A DNA stretch of 64,000 nt from CBDAKK01 sp965196605 (GCA_965196605.1 CBDAKK010000001.1:186001-250000), one strand, 5' to 3'. Shown: positions 7,860 to 16,151, counted from the first letter of the stretch. Notes: generated from the sequence alone by a model not told the origin. Numbers and translations are program-made.

Positions 7860-8284
7860 TGTATGCGTGTTTTAGGAAGCATAGTGCTGTTATTGGTGGT
7901 GTTTTGGCAGTGTACTCCCTTGTACTCACAGTCTTCGGAATATACGGGTATGTTCGTGGAGGAGCAGAAATTACGCGACTTACACAGCAAAGCAAAAAGC
8001 TTGAAAGAGCACTTGCAGACGCAGGAGCGACTAGTCGCGACCTTGAACACACAATTAAAGCAGGTAGTCAACAATTACAGGAAGTCGCAAGAACAGGTGA
8101 GCGACTTGGCTCTACGGCTCGAACGGGTAGCGAAATCGCAGAAGGAATTGAACACGGACTGGGAGAAATCGTTGAGCAAAGCGAGAGGCTCACAAATCGC
8201 AGGCTGGACGATAGCGGGCGCGTCTGTTTTGACGCTACTGGGCGTATTGGTGTGGGTAGCACTGAAATAGGGGCAGAGCAATGA
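7859..8284 (+). CDS. spanin-like reading frame A: N-terminal TM plus coiled coil
   Basis: 141 residues. The ATG overlaps the TAA of the preceding gene (TAATG), with GAGGGG 7 nt upstream. A single N-terminal membrane helix (about residues 9-31) is followed by a helical region (ITRLTQQSKKLERALADAG...) with heptad character, the plan of an inner-membrane i-spanin (Rz type). The last 25 residues are low in structure. The frame is almost completely overlapped by frame B at 7863. Its stop overlaps the next start (ATGA), which favours it being translated. Either frame alone could be the real gene. Confidence 0.5.
   Translation: MYACFRKHSAVIGGVLAVYSLVLTVFGIYGYVRGGAEITRLTQQSKKLERALADAGATSRDLEHTIKAGSQQLQEVARTGERLGSTARTGSEIAEGIEHGLGEIVEQSERLTNRRLDDSGRVCFDATGRIGVGSTEIGAEQ
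7863..8270 (+). CDS. spanin-like reading frame B: signal peptide, coiled coil, C-terminal TM
   Basis: 135 residues in the +1 frame relative to frame A, starting 4 nt later (ATGTATG) and sharing its GAGGGG Shine-Dalgarno. It has a hydrophobic signal with a cysteine (LLLVVFWQC) and a possible cleavage near LYSQSS, a long coiled coil (residues about 35-105), then a C-terminal membrane helix (IAGWTIAGASVLTLLGVLVW). N-terminal export or lipid signal plus C-terminal TM is the plan of a unimolecular spanin that links the outer and inner membranes. If only one frame is real, this is slightly the better candidate. Confidence 0.58.
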   Translation: MRVLGSIVLLLVVFWQCTPLYSQSSEYTGMFVEEQKLRDLHSKAKSLKEHLQTQERLVATLNTQLKQVVNNYRKSQEQVSDLALRLERVAKSQKELNTDWEKSLSKARGSQIAGWTIAGASVLTLLGVLVWVALK

Positions 8285-8562
8285 AAACGCAAAGCACAAG
8301 CAAGACTGAGGTTGCGTTAGCGCGAATAGATGAGCGGATAACGCAACTAGAGAAAGAAATCCACGAATTGAAATCTTTTTTAAAGACGGAGTATTTACGT
8401 CATGTTAACGACCGAGTAACACGTATTGAGGCGCACAACGCGGCGCAAGATAAGAAGCTGGAAGCGAATACGAAGGCGTTGTGGAAGGCGCAAGCGGCAT
8501 ATGTGACAGTGCTTGTGGTGCTTAACGTAGCGTTTATGATGTGGAGGGCATTCAGTGGCTAA
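8281..8562 (+). CDS. XhlA-like holin-associated protein
   Basis: 93 residues: a coiled coil (ARIDERITQLEKEIHELKSFL and DRVTRIEAHNAAQDKKLEANTKALWKA portions) followed by one C-terminal membrane helix (AYVTVLVVLNVAFMMW). This layout matches the haemolysin XhlA family found beside phage holins and endolysins. It starts inside the stop of frame A (ATGA), and its own stop overlaps the methylase GTG. Confidence 0.7.
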   Translation: MKTQSTSKTEVALARIDERITQLEKEIHELKSFLKTEYLRHVNDRVTRIEAHNAAQDKKLEANTKALWKAQAAYVTVLVVLNVAFMMWRAFSG

Positions 8563-9225
8563 GTGGGATGTTATAGAAGGCGATTGCTTAGAAGAGCTTA
8601 GGCGATGTGGCGCGGAGTATGATACGTGCATCATGGATCCGCCGTACGTGATGCCGAATTTAGCGAGTGCGACAAGGCAAATATCGTACGGTGATAAGGT
8701 ACACAATCCTGCTATGTTTTTTGCAAAGCTTGTAGAGAAAGTGCGGGCGGTGTTAAAAAAGTGTGCATATATATTTCAGTTTTGTTCATGGAAGACATTT
8801 CCGATAGTACACAAGGCGTATTATGAGGCGGGAGTCTCGTTAGACAGTGTGATGGTGTGGGACAAGCGTCCGGGCTTTGGGTTAGGTAAGTACTTACGTC
8901 CGCAGTATGAGCTTATTGCAGTTTCATTTCTAGGCGGCGCGAAATTACACGATAGGAGTATAGGCGATATAGTCAGCTGTAAGCGCGTGGCGAGTGCGCA
9001 GCGTTTTCATCCTGTAGAGAAGCCTGTGGAGCTTATAAAGCATTTGCTTTATAAGCTCCACAGGCAGAGCGAGTAATAGACCCGTTTGCAGGCAGTGGGA
9101 GTGTAGGCGTTGCATGCATGCAAGCAGGAGTAGCATACACGGGCATAGAGTGCGAGAAGCGGTACGTGGAGGTAGCGCGAGCGCGCGTGCGTGCAGCAGC
9201 GGAGGCGGAGCATGTCGCCGGGTAA
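8555..9225 (+). pseudogene. phage DNA methyltransferase (N6-A/N4-C), frameshifted by an inverted duplication
   Basis: The GTG start at 8555 has GGAGGG 6 nt upstream. The intact part (173 codons to 9076) contains catalytic motif IV DPPY at residues 27-30. The C-terminal cofactor motif (DPFAGSGSVGVACMQAG, then IECEKRYVEVARAR) is present but in the -1 frame, from about 9073 to the TAA at 9225. Motif order (DPPY first, FxGxG last) is beta class. The break coincides with a 44-nt hairpin at 9022-9065, consistent with an inverted duplication that shifted the frame and added a stop. Without the SAM-binding end the product should be inactive. Confidence 0.85.
9022..9065. repeat. 44-nt perfect inverted repeat inside the methylase
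   Basis: Two 21-bp arms, GCCTGTGGAGCTTATAAAGCA and its exact complement, separated by TT. It lies exactly where the methylase reading frame is lost. No T-run follows, so it is not a standard terminator. Confidence 0.9.
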
Positions 9226-9270
9226 GGGTGGCGCGGAGCGCGAGAGTGAGCGAGTACTGGTAGGGTTTGT

Positions 9271-9879
9271 ATGAAGTATCAAGAGCATTTTTTAGAAAAA
9301 CATAGCGCGCGCCGCAGTGGCGAGAAGTTAGAGAAAGCGCGCTCCATCGTGGTACATTATACGGCGACAGCTGGAGCAAGCCCTAAAGGGATAGCGAAAT
9401 ACTGGGCTCGCACTTCTCGTAGAGGAGCGTCCTCTGCGCATGTATTGGTTGGCGATATGAGCGCGGTGCAGGTTATTCCGTACAATGAGGTCGCACATCA
9501 TGTGGGAAGTCGATATGTGGCACCGCAGAACAAGCGGCATAAGTATACGCCATATGGTATGAAATTGATTGAAGAGAGTGGGAGGAGTACACCGAACTAC
9601 TGCACGATTGGCATTGAGATGTGTCAAGAGAGGCAGGAGGAGGGAAGCATAGAGATATCGGAGGCGACGAGAGAGAACACAATCGAGATAGTACGAGACT
9701 TGATGAAAGCTTATGAGATAGGCATTGAGAATGTAGTAACACATTATGAGGTTGTTGGGTGGAAGAGTTGTCCAGCTATCGCAATAGAAGGCGGCAGCTA
9801 TGGGACATTGAGTGCATCAGCGCAACAAGGCATAACGATGTCGGCGTGGTGGCGTGAATTTAAAGCGAGGTTATCATAA
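9271..9879 (+). CDS. N-acetylmuramoyl-L-alanine amidase, phage endolysin
   Basis: 202 residues of the Amidase_2/PGRP fold. Zinc ligands are visible: H29 (VVHYTAT), H158 (VTHYEV) and C167 (WKSCP). SSAHVLVGD and the NYCTIGIEM strand are also typical. It cuts the amide bond between N-acetylmuramic acid and L-alanine in peptidoglycan at the end of the lytic cycle. There is no signal peptide, so export would rely on the holin-like protein upstream. ATG at 9271 with TAGGG upstream. Confidence 0.92.
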   Translation: MKYQEHFLEKHSARRSGEKLEKARSIVVHYTATAGASPKGIAKYWARTSRRGASSAHVLVGDMSAVQVIPYNEVAHHVGSRYVAPQNKRHKYTPYGMKLIEESGRSTPNYCTIGIEMCQERQEEGSIEISEATRENTIEIVRDLMKAYEIGIENVVTHYEVVGWKSCPAIAIEGGSYGTLSASAQQGITMSAWWREFKARLS

Positions 9880-10083
9880 TATGTGTAGAACTACTGCAAA
9901 AAGAAACGACTTAAAAACAATAAAAAAACATAAAAAGTATAATTTTTGTTTTAATAATTTCATATTAAGCTATATGTGCTTATGTATTAGGTTCTTTGAA
10001 CTAATTTCGTTAATCAAGTTAACGCCACCGCCAAGAAAAAACGCACAGAGTTATTTGAATTCGATAGGGTAAGGTAAGTTTTT
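9880..10083. other. AT-rich intergenic stretch between lysis and packaging genes
   Basis: About 200 bp, strongly A/T-rich with long A-runs. It holds an inverted repeat CGTTAA-N5-TTAACG at 10008-10024 and TTGAAC at 9996-10001, a possible -35. This probably contains the promoter/operator for the packaging genes. No gene seen. Confidence 0.4.
10008..10024. promoter_or_regulatory. inverted repeat CGTTAA-N5-TTAACG
   Basis: Perfect 6-bp arms with a 5-bp spacer, about 60 bp upstream of the terminase small subunit. Possible operator for late packaging genes. Confidence 0.4.
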
Positions 10084-10674
10084 GTGAAAGAAATACGAAC
10101 GCGCGACATTTTAACACGCTATGGGATTACAGATAAGACTTTAAGCCTGTCTGTGAAACAAGGGCGAATAAAGCGTATAAGACGGGGGGTCTATTCCGAT
10201 AAAGACTGCGAGAAGGCGTGGGGTTTTGGTAAGCAAGACCCCGCGAGTAAAAAAGCTCGCGTTGATGAAGAGTACAAAGAATTACAAGAGAATGATGGTT
10301 TTAAGAGTAGTGGCAGTCCTTCAGTGGATAAAGAACTATTACAAATAGAAAAGTTGCGCGAGGAGATACGGCATAAGCAAGAACAGATATCGAAGCTTGA
10401 GTTAGAGAACAAGCAACGGCAAGAGCGAACAATAGATAGGGCAGATTTTCAGAGGTGCATTAGTAGAAGTTATGGTGAAAGTAAAAAAGTCCTTGAGGGC
10501 ATGGCAAAAAGGCTATCTGGTCTTGTCGTATCTGTTGTGATGAAAGGGAAGGAGGAAGGATTAGAGTATAGCGATGTTGTCAAAAGGGTGATGATAGAAA
10601 TTGATAAGAATGTGCATAATGCATTGGTTTTGATGGCTGAAGCACAAAAATGGGAGAAGGATAACACTATATGA
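10084..10674 (+). CDS. terminase small subunit (Nu1-like)
   Basis: 196 residues, GTG start with AAGGTAAG upstream. The N-terminal helix-turn-helix (RTRDILTRYGITDKTLSLSV, then basic IKRIRRGVYS) resembles DNA-recognising Nu1-type small terminases. A central coiled coil (EIRHKQEQISKLELENKQRQ) could drive oligomerisation. It recognises the packaging site and hands DNA to the large subunit. Its stop overlaps the terminase large subunit start (ATGA). No truncation is visible. Confidence 0.78.
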   Translation: MKEIRTRDILTRYGITDKTLSLSVKQGRIKRIRRGVYSDKDCEKAWGFGKQDPASKKARVDEEYKELQENDGFKSSGSPSVDKELLQIEKLREEIRHKQEQISKLELENKQRQERTIDRADFQRCISRSYGESKKVLEGMAKRLSGLVVSVVMKGKEEGLEYSDVVKRVMIEIDKNVHNALVLMAEAQKWEKDNTI

Positions 10675-12485
10675 CGCCGCAAGAAATGAACGAATACATA
10701 TCCAATATTTTGAGACCTCGAGAGTTATTAACTGTCTCGCAGTGGGCATCTAAATATAGAGTGCTTACAAGCGAGACTTCGAGTGAAGTTGGTAAGTGGG
10801 ACAATGAACGCACGCCATACTTGGTAGAGATTATGGATTGCTTGAGTAAGCATAGCGAAGTTTCAGAAGTGTACTGCATGTTGCCTGCTCAATGTGGCAA
10901 AACTGAATGCGGATTGAACTGGGTTGGATACATTGTAGATTATGATCCTTCAGGAATGCTTTTTGTTGATGCGTCAGAGGATGCAATTAAAGCTAAATTT
11001 AAAACACGGTTAGACAGAGTTATAAAGTCTACGCCTGTTGTTAGAAAAAAAATAGAACGGTATAAAAAAGCAAACGAAGCAGACACTAAAACGATGAAAG
11101 AGTTCGAGGGAGGATATATTTTGGGGGTTGGTACTCAAACAAGTAAAGGCTTACGAAGTTATCCAGCAAAATATATATTTTGTGATGAGGTTGACACCTA
11201 TCCGCAAGACGTGGGCGGCGAAGGCGACCCTATAACCTTATTGAGAAAAAGACAAGACACATTTATAGACAGCAAACTCTATGCTACGAGCACTCCTAAC
11301 GTAAAAGGCTTGTCTCTTATAGAAGCAAACTACGAGCGAGGTGATAAAAGACACTATTACATACCATGCCCGATTTGCGATGCATACCAAATTTTAGAGT
11401 TTGAAAATTTAAAAATGAATAGAGGAGAAGAAGTATATTATGAGTGTTGCCATTGTAATGGGCGAATTTATGAGTACTATAAGAATGAATTTTTAAAACG
11501 AGGAGAATGGAGGGCTACAAACGAAGGGAGCGCAGGAGTCCGTAGCTATTATTTAAATGGTTTGTACAGTCCATACGGCTGGCTATCGTGGGAAAGCATT
11601 GCGCAGCAGTGGTGGGAGGCGCAGGGCGATATGCTTGCAGGGAACACGGCAGTTATGCCACCGATTATGGAAGTGAAAGAGCTTGCTATGCCGAAAGAAG
11701 ATATACAGATGATAGATACGCGCAAATTTCAAAAACGCGAATGGGTCTCTGTGTTACGAATACCGCTACACATGGTGGGTGATTTAGAAAAATCAAGCTT
11801 TAATAATATATCTGAACAATCTATTGAGTATGTCAAATACGCAATAGCTCCATACCTGCATGCATAGGAGCAGGAGTTGAACTATAAGCTGTTCACGCGA
11901 GAAGAGCGTGTGCAAGGGTACTTTGTAGAACATTCACTTGAAGGGTTACTGCGTGGTGATAGTAAAGCGCGGGCAGAGTTCTATAGATACATGCGTGAGG
12001 CAGGTGCGTTTTCAGCGAATGATATTAGACGACTAGAAAACATGAATAATATTGACGGAGGCGATGAGTATTTACAACCGAGTAATTTAGCACCCATCGG
12101 TTTTTTTACAAAAGAGAAGCATGATGATGTTTTGAATCTAGGTGAGAGGCATAATGAGACGGGACACGCAAAGGAGTTACGCGCACAATTGCAGGTAAGA
12201 AACAGGAAGCTTACACGCATGAAGTATAAAAGTTTGTTTCGGGAAATGCTTAAAGAAATTGGAGAGGCGCAAGCGAGCGTTGTGTTACCTGTTTTAGATG
12301 ATGAACTAAAGAGAAGTAGCATTGTGGGGCTTGAAGAAAGCCTGAAAGATATGCAGAGAAAGATTACTGATATTGGATATACGAAATTACGCGGAGCATT
12401 GTTGTCTTTAGGTACTGAAGTAGCTACTGACGTGATTGCGGAACTCGATAAAAAAGAGGTGGACTATAGTCACGCATTTGCGTGA
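10671..12485 (+). pseudogene. terminase large subunit-portal protein chimera with in-frame amber
   Basis: Residues 1 to about 320 are a lambda gpA-type terminase: Walker A LPAQCGKTE (71-79), Walker B FCDEVD (170-175), and a zinc ribbon CPIC/CCHC (233-262). The gpA nuclease domain is missing. From about residue 328 the protein becomes the C-terminal part of an HK97-family portal (AMPKEDIQMIDTRKF, IPLHMVGDLEKSSFNNISEQ, then the SANDIRRLENMN segment). A TAG at 11865-11867 interrupts the portal part where the family has tryptophan in WEQEL; the same frame then continues to 12485. One large deletion and one nonsense mutation explain this. A 398-residue product could be made, but should not package DNA. 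Confidence 0.88.
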
Positions 12486-12894
12486 GTTTATTGAGGCGTA
12501 TGCAAAGCGTACGAGCGCACGTATTGCGGGGCTCTTTGTATATCGGCTTAATGAAGCTCTTGCTAGTGATGATAAGGAAGTGAGAGACGTTGCAAATGAA
12601 TGGAGTGCTTTTATAGGTGGTACGTATGCAGACGATGAAGTAGTGCGAGCTAGTAGTGCAGTATCTAAAACAATAATGATGTGTGCGAGCGTGGAGATGG
12701 TGCGATGGCTTGCCTCTGGTAGTGGTACATGTGAATTTTGTGGTTCCCTTAATAGAAAGATTACAAACATAAAAAAATATTTTGTAAATAAAGAGACTGG
12801 GCTTGTGGTCGATGGCAAGACTATGGAAAAGAGCGGAAATATTGGACACCCACCGCTACACGGTGGGTGTAATTGTTATATTGTCGCGGAGTAA
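12440..12894 (+). pseudogene. phage head-morphogenesis (Mu gpF/SPP1 gp7-like) domain, frameshifted from the portal frame
   Basis: The reading frame on this side of an A6 tract near 12450 codes for a helical segment (LREFIEAYAKRTSARIAGLF) and a C-terminal CEFCGSLNRK...GHPPLHGGCNCY motif. That motif is characteristic of minor head proteins of the Mu F/SPP1 gp7 type. It has no convincing start of its own and overlaps the end of the portal frame by about 50 nt. It was therefore probably the C-terminal domain of one portal-minor head polypeptide, separated by a one-base indel. Confidence 0.7.
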
Positions 12895-12905
12895 CGGGAG
12901 ATAGC

Positions 12906-13520
12906 ATGAAAGAGATTAGAAATGTATATGAAGTGCGTGCAGTAGATAGTGATGTGCATAGTATGAGTATTACTGGCACGGCTGTTGTTTATGATACACG
13001 CATTAATACGGGGTGGGGTTTTGATGAGAGTGTAGCCAGTGGCGCGGCGCATGAAGCATTGGAACGTGGTAAGCAGTTTTTATTATGGCAACACGATATA
13101 AGCGAACCATTAGCAAGTGTAGAGAGCAGAACGCTACGCCTTAGAGAAGATAGCGGGGGCGTGAGATTTGAGGCAGACCTTGTAGATACCACGCGTGGAC
13201 GTGATGCATATGCGCTTATTAAAAGTGGTGTCATTAGAAAAATGTCATTCGGTTTTACGATTAAGGAAGAACGATGGGAGCGTGTTGAGAATCGAGATGT
13301 ACGAACTATTGTAAGCATTGATGAATTGTTTGAGATATCAGTAGTAACAATGCCAGCGTACGAAGATACAGACGTAGAAGCAAGAAATAAAGCGATAGAG
13401 ATTGCACGAAGGAATAAGCCAGCGGGCGCATCTAACGGGATGGTAAAGATTTCAGACTGCGAGCGATATTCGTTAGAACGTAACAAAAAAAATATATCTT
13501 ACAGGAGGAATATAGTATGA
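12906..13520 (+). CDS. HK97-type prohead maturation protease (S78)
   Basis: 204 residues from the ATG at 12906, with GGGAG upstream; an upstream in-frame start at 12873 would overlap the previous gene and lacks the family alignment. Key features are TAVVYDTRI, the catalytic His in LLWQHD and the Ser in RKMSFGF. Proteases of this family cut capsid proteins and scaffold during head maturation. It lies directly before the capsid start codon (ATGA overlap), the normal order. It seems intact, although the genes around it are not. Confidence 0.87.
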   Translation: MKEIRNVYEVRAVDSDVHSMSITGTAVVYDTRINTGWGFDESVASGAAHEALERGKQFLLWQHDISEPLASVESRTLRLREDSGGVRFEADLVDTTRGRDAYALIKSGVIRKMSFGFTIKEERWERVENRDVRTIVSIDELFEISVVTMPAYEDTDVEARNKAIEIARRNKPAGASNGMVKISDCERYSLERNKKNISYRRNIV

Positions 13521-13960
13521 ATACATTATTAGAGTTGCGAAACAAAATGAGTGAGCTTGTAGAAGCGCAAGAAACACTTATAAAGGAAGCTGATGCACGC
13601 GAGGGTGAAAAGCGTGGTGGGGAGGTGCCGTGTTCTCGTGAGGACTTAGAGGCCTTGCCCGGTGTTGGAAGAAAGACGGCGAATGTGGTGCTTTCTGTTG
13701 GGCGTGGTATTCCTGCCTTTGCGGTTGATACGCATGTTACGCGCATTGCTTATAGGTTGGGGTTTGTGCCTGAGGGTAGTTCTGCTCGGCAGGTTGAAGA
13801 GGCGCTTACCGCGCATATTGATATGTCGCAGTGGGTTGTCTCTCATCATAGGATGATATTTTTTGGGCGCTATCATTGTAAAGCGCGTACACCGCAGTGT
13901 AGTTCTTGTCCTTTTGCGCACACGGTGTGTCGCGTTTCTCAGCAGTTTTTATCTTCTTAA
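13517..13960 (+). pseudogene. chimera: phage major capsid N-terminus fused to C-terminal half of endonuclease III
   Basis: Residues 1 to about 32 (MNTLLELRNKMSELVEAQ...ADAREG) look like the helical delta-domain start of an HK97 major capsid protein, in the expected place after the prohead protease. From about residue 34 the protein is endonuclease III (Nth): helix-hairpin-helix LPGVGRKTAN (47-56) with the catalytic Lys, VDTHV with the catalytic Asp (71), and the 4Fe-4S cysteines 121, 128, 131 and 138. About half of Nth is missing. The junction is in frame near 13,610-13,620. A deletion or rearrangement joined prophage to a host DNA-repair gene. Loss of the N-terminal half should abolish glycosylase activity. 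Confidence 0.88.
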
Positions 13961-14014
13961 AATAGTAAAAGCCTTGTGCTGGTTGTGAGGGCGCTTTCTT
14001 ATATCTACAGAGGT

Positions 14015-14034
14015 CATGAGCCTTACGGCTCATG
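14015..14034. repeat. dyad repeat copy 1
   Basis: CATGAGCC-TTAC-GGCTCATG, perfect 8-bp arms, followed by TGTGTGCTGG. Confidence 0.75.
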
Positions 14035-14152
14035 TGTGTGCTGGCGCGGCGGCGCTTGGGGTGCAAGGTAGCTTTGAGACTGCCTGCGTCCCGCAGTCTG
14101 TTTTGGAGCGGCGTGGCTTGGGACGCAAGGCTGCCTTAAGGGCTAAAGCAGT

Positions 14153-14171
14153 CATGAGCCTAGGGCTCATG
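14153..14171. repeat. dyad repeat copy 2
   Basis: CATGAGCC-TAG-GGCTCATG, perfect arms, followed by TGTGTACTGG. Confidence 0.75.
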
Positions 14172-14268
14172 TGTGTACTGGGCGACGGGGCTTTAGCGCG
14201 TGAGGGTGCTTTGTATGTGCAAGCAGCCTGCGCGGGTGTGCAGTGTGATTCTTTATGAATAAAGCGGT

Positions 14269-14288
14269 CGTGAGCCGTAAGGCTCATG
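14269..14288. repeat. dyad repeat copy 3
   Basis: CGTGAGCC-GTAA-GGCTCATG (one G-T wobble), followed by TGTGTACTGAG; upstream of lipoprotein gene 1. Confidence 0.75.
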
Positions 14289-14380
14289 TGTGTACTGAGT
14301 GGCGGTACTTGTAAGTGAGTGACATACTCACATGTCACCTAAGGGTTACACTAACACTCTACATTTCTCAATATTTTTTT

Positions 14381-14386
14381 TATAAT
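14381..14386 (+). promoter_or_regulatory. promoter -10 of lipoprotein gene 1
   Basis: TATAAT preceded by a T8 tract; identical arrangement at all three genes. A clear -35 is not seen. The leader is about 35-40 nt, with AGAGAGG before the ATG. Confidence 0.55.
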
Positions 14387-14426
14387 TATAAATACGAAAC
14401 ATTCTATGTTCCTAAGAGAGGTTATT

Positions 14427-15848
14427 ATGAAACAAAGTACTGATAAAGCAATGAGCGTATTGCTCACAGCAAGCAAGGTAGTAATAATGGCGGTAATGCC
14501 CCTTGTATTTTTGGGATGCGATGGAGCAGTGCGAGAGGCAGCGCAGAAGCAAGAGGGGGAAGGGACTCATCAGACAATTGGGATTAAGGTTACCGTGAGC
14601 CTTGCATTGCATGGAGGTATCTTAAATGGAGATCCAAAACAAACTACGCTTATTGTGCAAAAGGGTGAAAGTTTGAAAGATATTGGGATACGTCAAAAAC
14701 TTACGTACGCTTCAATCAATGGAGTAACGCGTAAACTAGAACGTTTTGAGCATAACAAGAAAAAGCATGATGAAAGCACAGCAATTACTTCTGACATAAA
14801 CCTGTCGGTGGTGTGGAGTAACTCATGTGGCGCCACAGAAACTGAGCACCCGAAAGGCAGGGCAGAACTCAAAAGACTTGTTGACAATGCTATCACAGCA
14901 AGCACGCCTAAACCCAATCTCAACCACATTGACACCTCAGCTATCACTGACATGAATCAATTATTTGCAAGCAAAGACACGTTCAATGGTGAGGTAGAGT
15001 GTTGGAACACGTCTCAAGTGGAGAATATGGCGGGCATGTTTAATGGCGCTTCCGCTTTCAACCAAGACATTGGTAGGTGGAACACGTCTGAAGTGGAGGA
15101 TATGAAGGCCATGTTTGCTGGCGCTGACGCTTTCAACCAAGACATTGGTAACTGGGTCACGTCCCAGGTGAAGAATATGAGCTACATGTTTGCTGGCGCT
15201 AGCGCTTTCAACCAAGACATTGGTAGGTGGAACACGTCTGAAGTGGAGGATATGGAGGGCATGTTTGCTAGTGCTCGCGCTTTCAACCAAGACATTGGTG
15301 ATTGGAACACGTCTAAAGTGGAGAATATGGAGGGCATGTTTAATGGCGCTTACGCTTTCAACCAAGACATTGGTAACTGGGTCACGTCTCAAGTGGAGAA
15401 TATGAAGGCCATGTTTGCTGGCGCTGACGCTTTCAACCAAGACATTGGTAGGTGGAACACGTCTCAAGTGGAGAATATGAGCTACATGTTTGCTGACGCT
15501 GACGCTTTCAACCAAGACATTGGTAACTGGGTCACGTCTCAAGTGGAGAATATGCGCTACATGTTTAATGGCGCTGACGCTTTCAACCAAGACATTGGTA
15601 GGTGGAACACGTCTGAAGTGGAGAATATGAAGGCCATGTTTGCTGGCGCTGACGCTTTCAACCAAGACATTGGTAGGTGGAACACGTCTCAAGTGGAGAA
15701 TATGCGCTACATGTTTGCTGGCGCTGACGCTTTCAACCAAGACATTAGTGACTGGAATGTAGATGAGGTAAAAGACTGGATACAGATTTTCGATGGTGCG
15801 ACAGAGATGCAAAAATATAAAAGCAAGTGGCCGCCAAAATTTAGATAA
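14427..15848 (+). CDS. DUF285/BspA-like leucine-rich-type surface lipoprotein, copy 1
   Basis: 473 residues from the ATG at 14427, which has AGAGAGG at good spacing; the ATG at 14406 is in frame but lacks a Shine-Dalgarno. The signal peptide ends at a lipobox-like FLGC (about residue 31), so the protein is probably exported and lipidated. A non-repeat domain of about 150 residues follows. Ten 25-residue repeats come next, each ending in AFNQDIGxWxTSxVxxMxxMF, the DUF285 signature of BspA-type surface proteins. Such proteins bind host or environmental ligands in several bacteria; here that is inferred. It has the most repeats of the three copies. Confidence 0.9.
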   Translation: MKQSTDKAMSVLLTASKVVIMAVMPLVFLGCDGAVREAAQKQEGEGTHQTIGIKVTVSLALHGGILNGDPKQTTLIVQKGESLKDIGIRQKLTYASINGVTRKLERFEHNKKKHDESTAITSDINLSVVWSNSCGATETEHPKGRAELKRLVDNAITASTPKPNLNHIDTSAITDMNQLFASKDTFNGEVECWNTSQVENMAGMFNGASAFNQDIGRWNTSEVEDMKAMFAGADAFNQDIGNWVTSQVKNMSYMFAGASAFNQDIGRWNTSEVEDMEGMFASARAFNQDIGDWNTSKVENMEGMFNGAYAFNQDIGNWVTSQVENMKAMFAGADAFNQDIGRWNTSQVENMSYMFADADAFNQDIGNWVTSQVENMRYMFNGADAFNQDIGRWNTSEVENMKAMFAGADAFNQDIGRWNTSQVENMRYMFAGADAFNQDISDWNVDEVKDWIQIFDGATEMQKYKSKWPPKFR

Positions 15849-15888
15849 CCATCACCATAGTGTTATGAATTATGTGGGGGTAAGTGGT

Positions 15889-15907
15889 CGTGAGCCCTAG
15901 GCTCACG
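15889..15907. repeat. dyad repeat copy 4
   Basis: CGTGAGCC-CTA-GGCTCACG, perfect arms, followed by TGTGTACTGG; about 40 bp after lipoprotein gene 1. No T-run, so not a classical terminator. Confidence 0.75.
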
Positions 15908-16039
15908 TGTGTACTGGCGCGCAATGCGTATTCCGTCCCGCGGCTTGGGGTGCAAGGTAGCTTTAAGCGCGTGAGGGTGCTTTGTGAGTGCAAGCGGCCT
16001 GCGCTGGTGTGCAGTGTGATTCTTTATGAATAAAGCGGT

Positions 16040-16059
16040 CGTGAGCCGTAAGGCTCATG
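16040..16059. repeat. dyad repeat copy 5
   Basis: CGTGAGCC-GTAA-GGCTCATG followed by TGTGTACTGAG; upstream of lipoprotein gene 2, same position as copy 3 before gene 1. Confidence 0.75.
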
Positions 16060-16151
16060 TGTGTACTGAGCGGCGGTACTTGTAAGTGAGTGACATACTC
16101 ATATGTCCCCTAAGGGTTACACTAACACTGTACATTTCTCAATATTTTTTT

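Larger units (their letters stand above)
13961..14380. other. intergenic repeat-rich region before the lipoprotein array
   Basis: No gene supported. It contains three dyad repeats (near 14015, 14153 and 14269), a GCAGTC-type stem near 14080-14105, and the first copy of the sequence (about 14200-14400) later found before each lipoprotein gene. Short open frames here have neither start signals nor family features. Confidence 0.6.

Noticed and set aside
9854..10072. 72-codon frame after the endolysin
   Set aside because: Starts inside the endolysin gene, A/T-rich low-complexity product, no Shine-Dalgarno.
14961..15812. Long minus-strand frames opposite the lipoprotein genes (also 16731-17432 and 18311-18961)
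   Set aside because: Antisense shadows of the 75-bp coding repeats; the plus frames have signal peptides, Shine-Dalgarnos and a known family.
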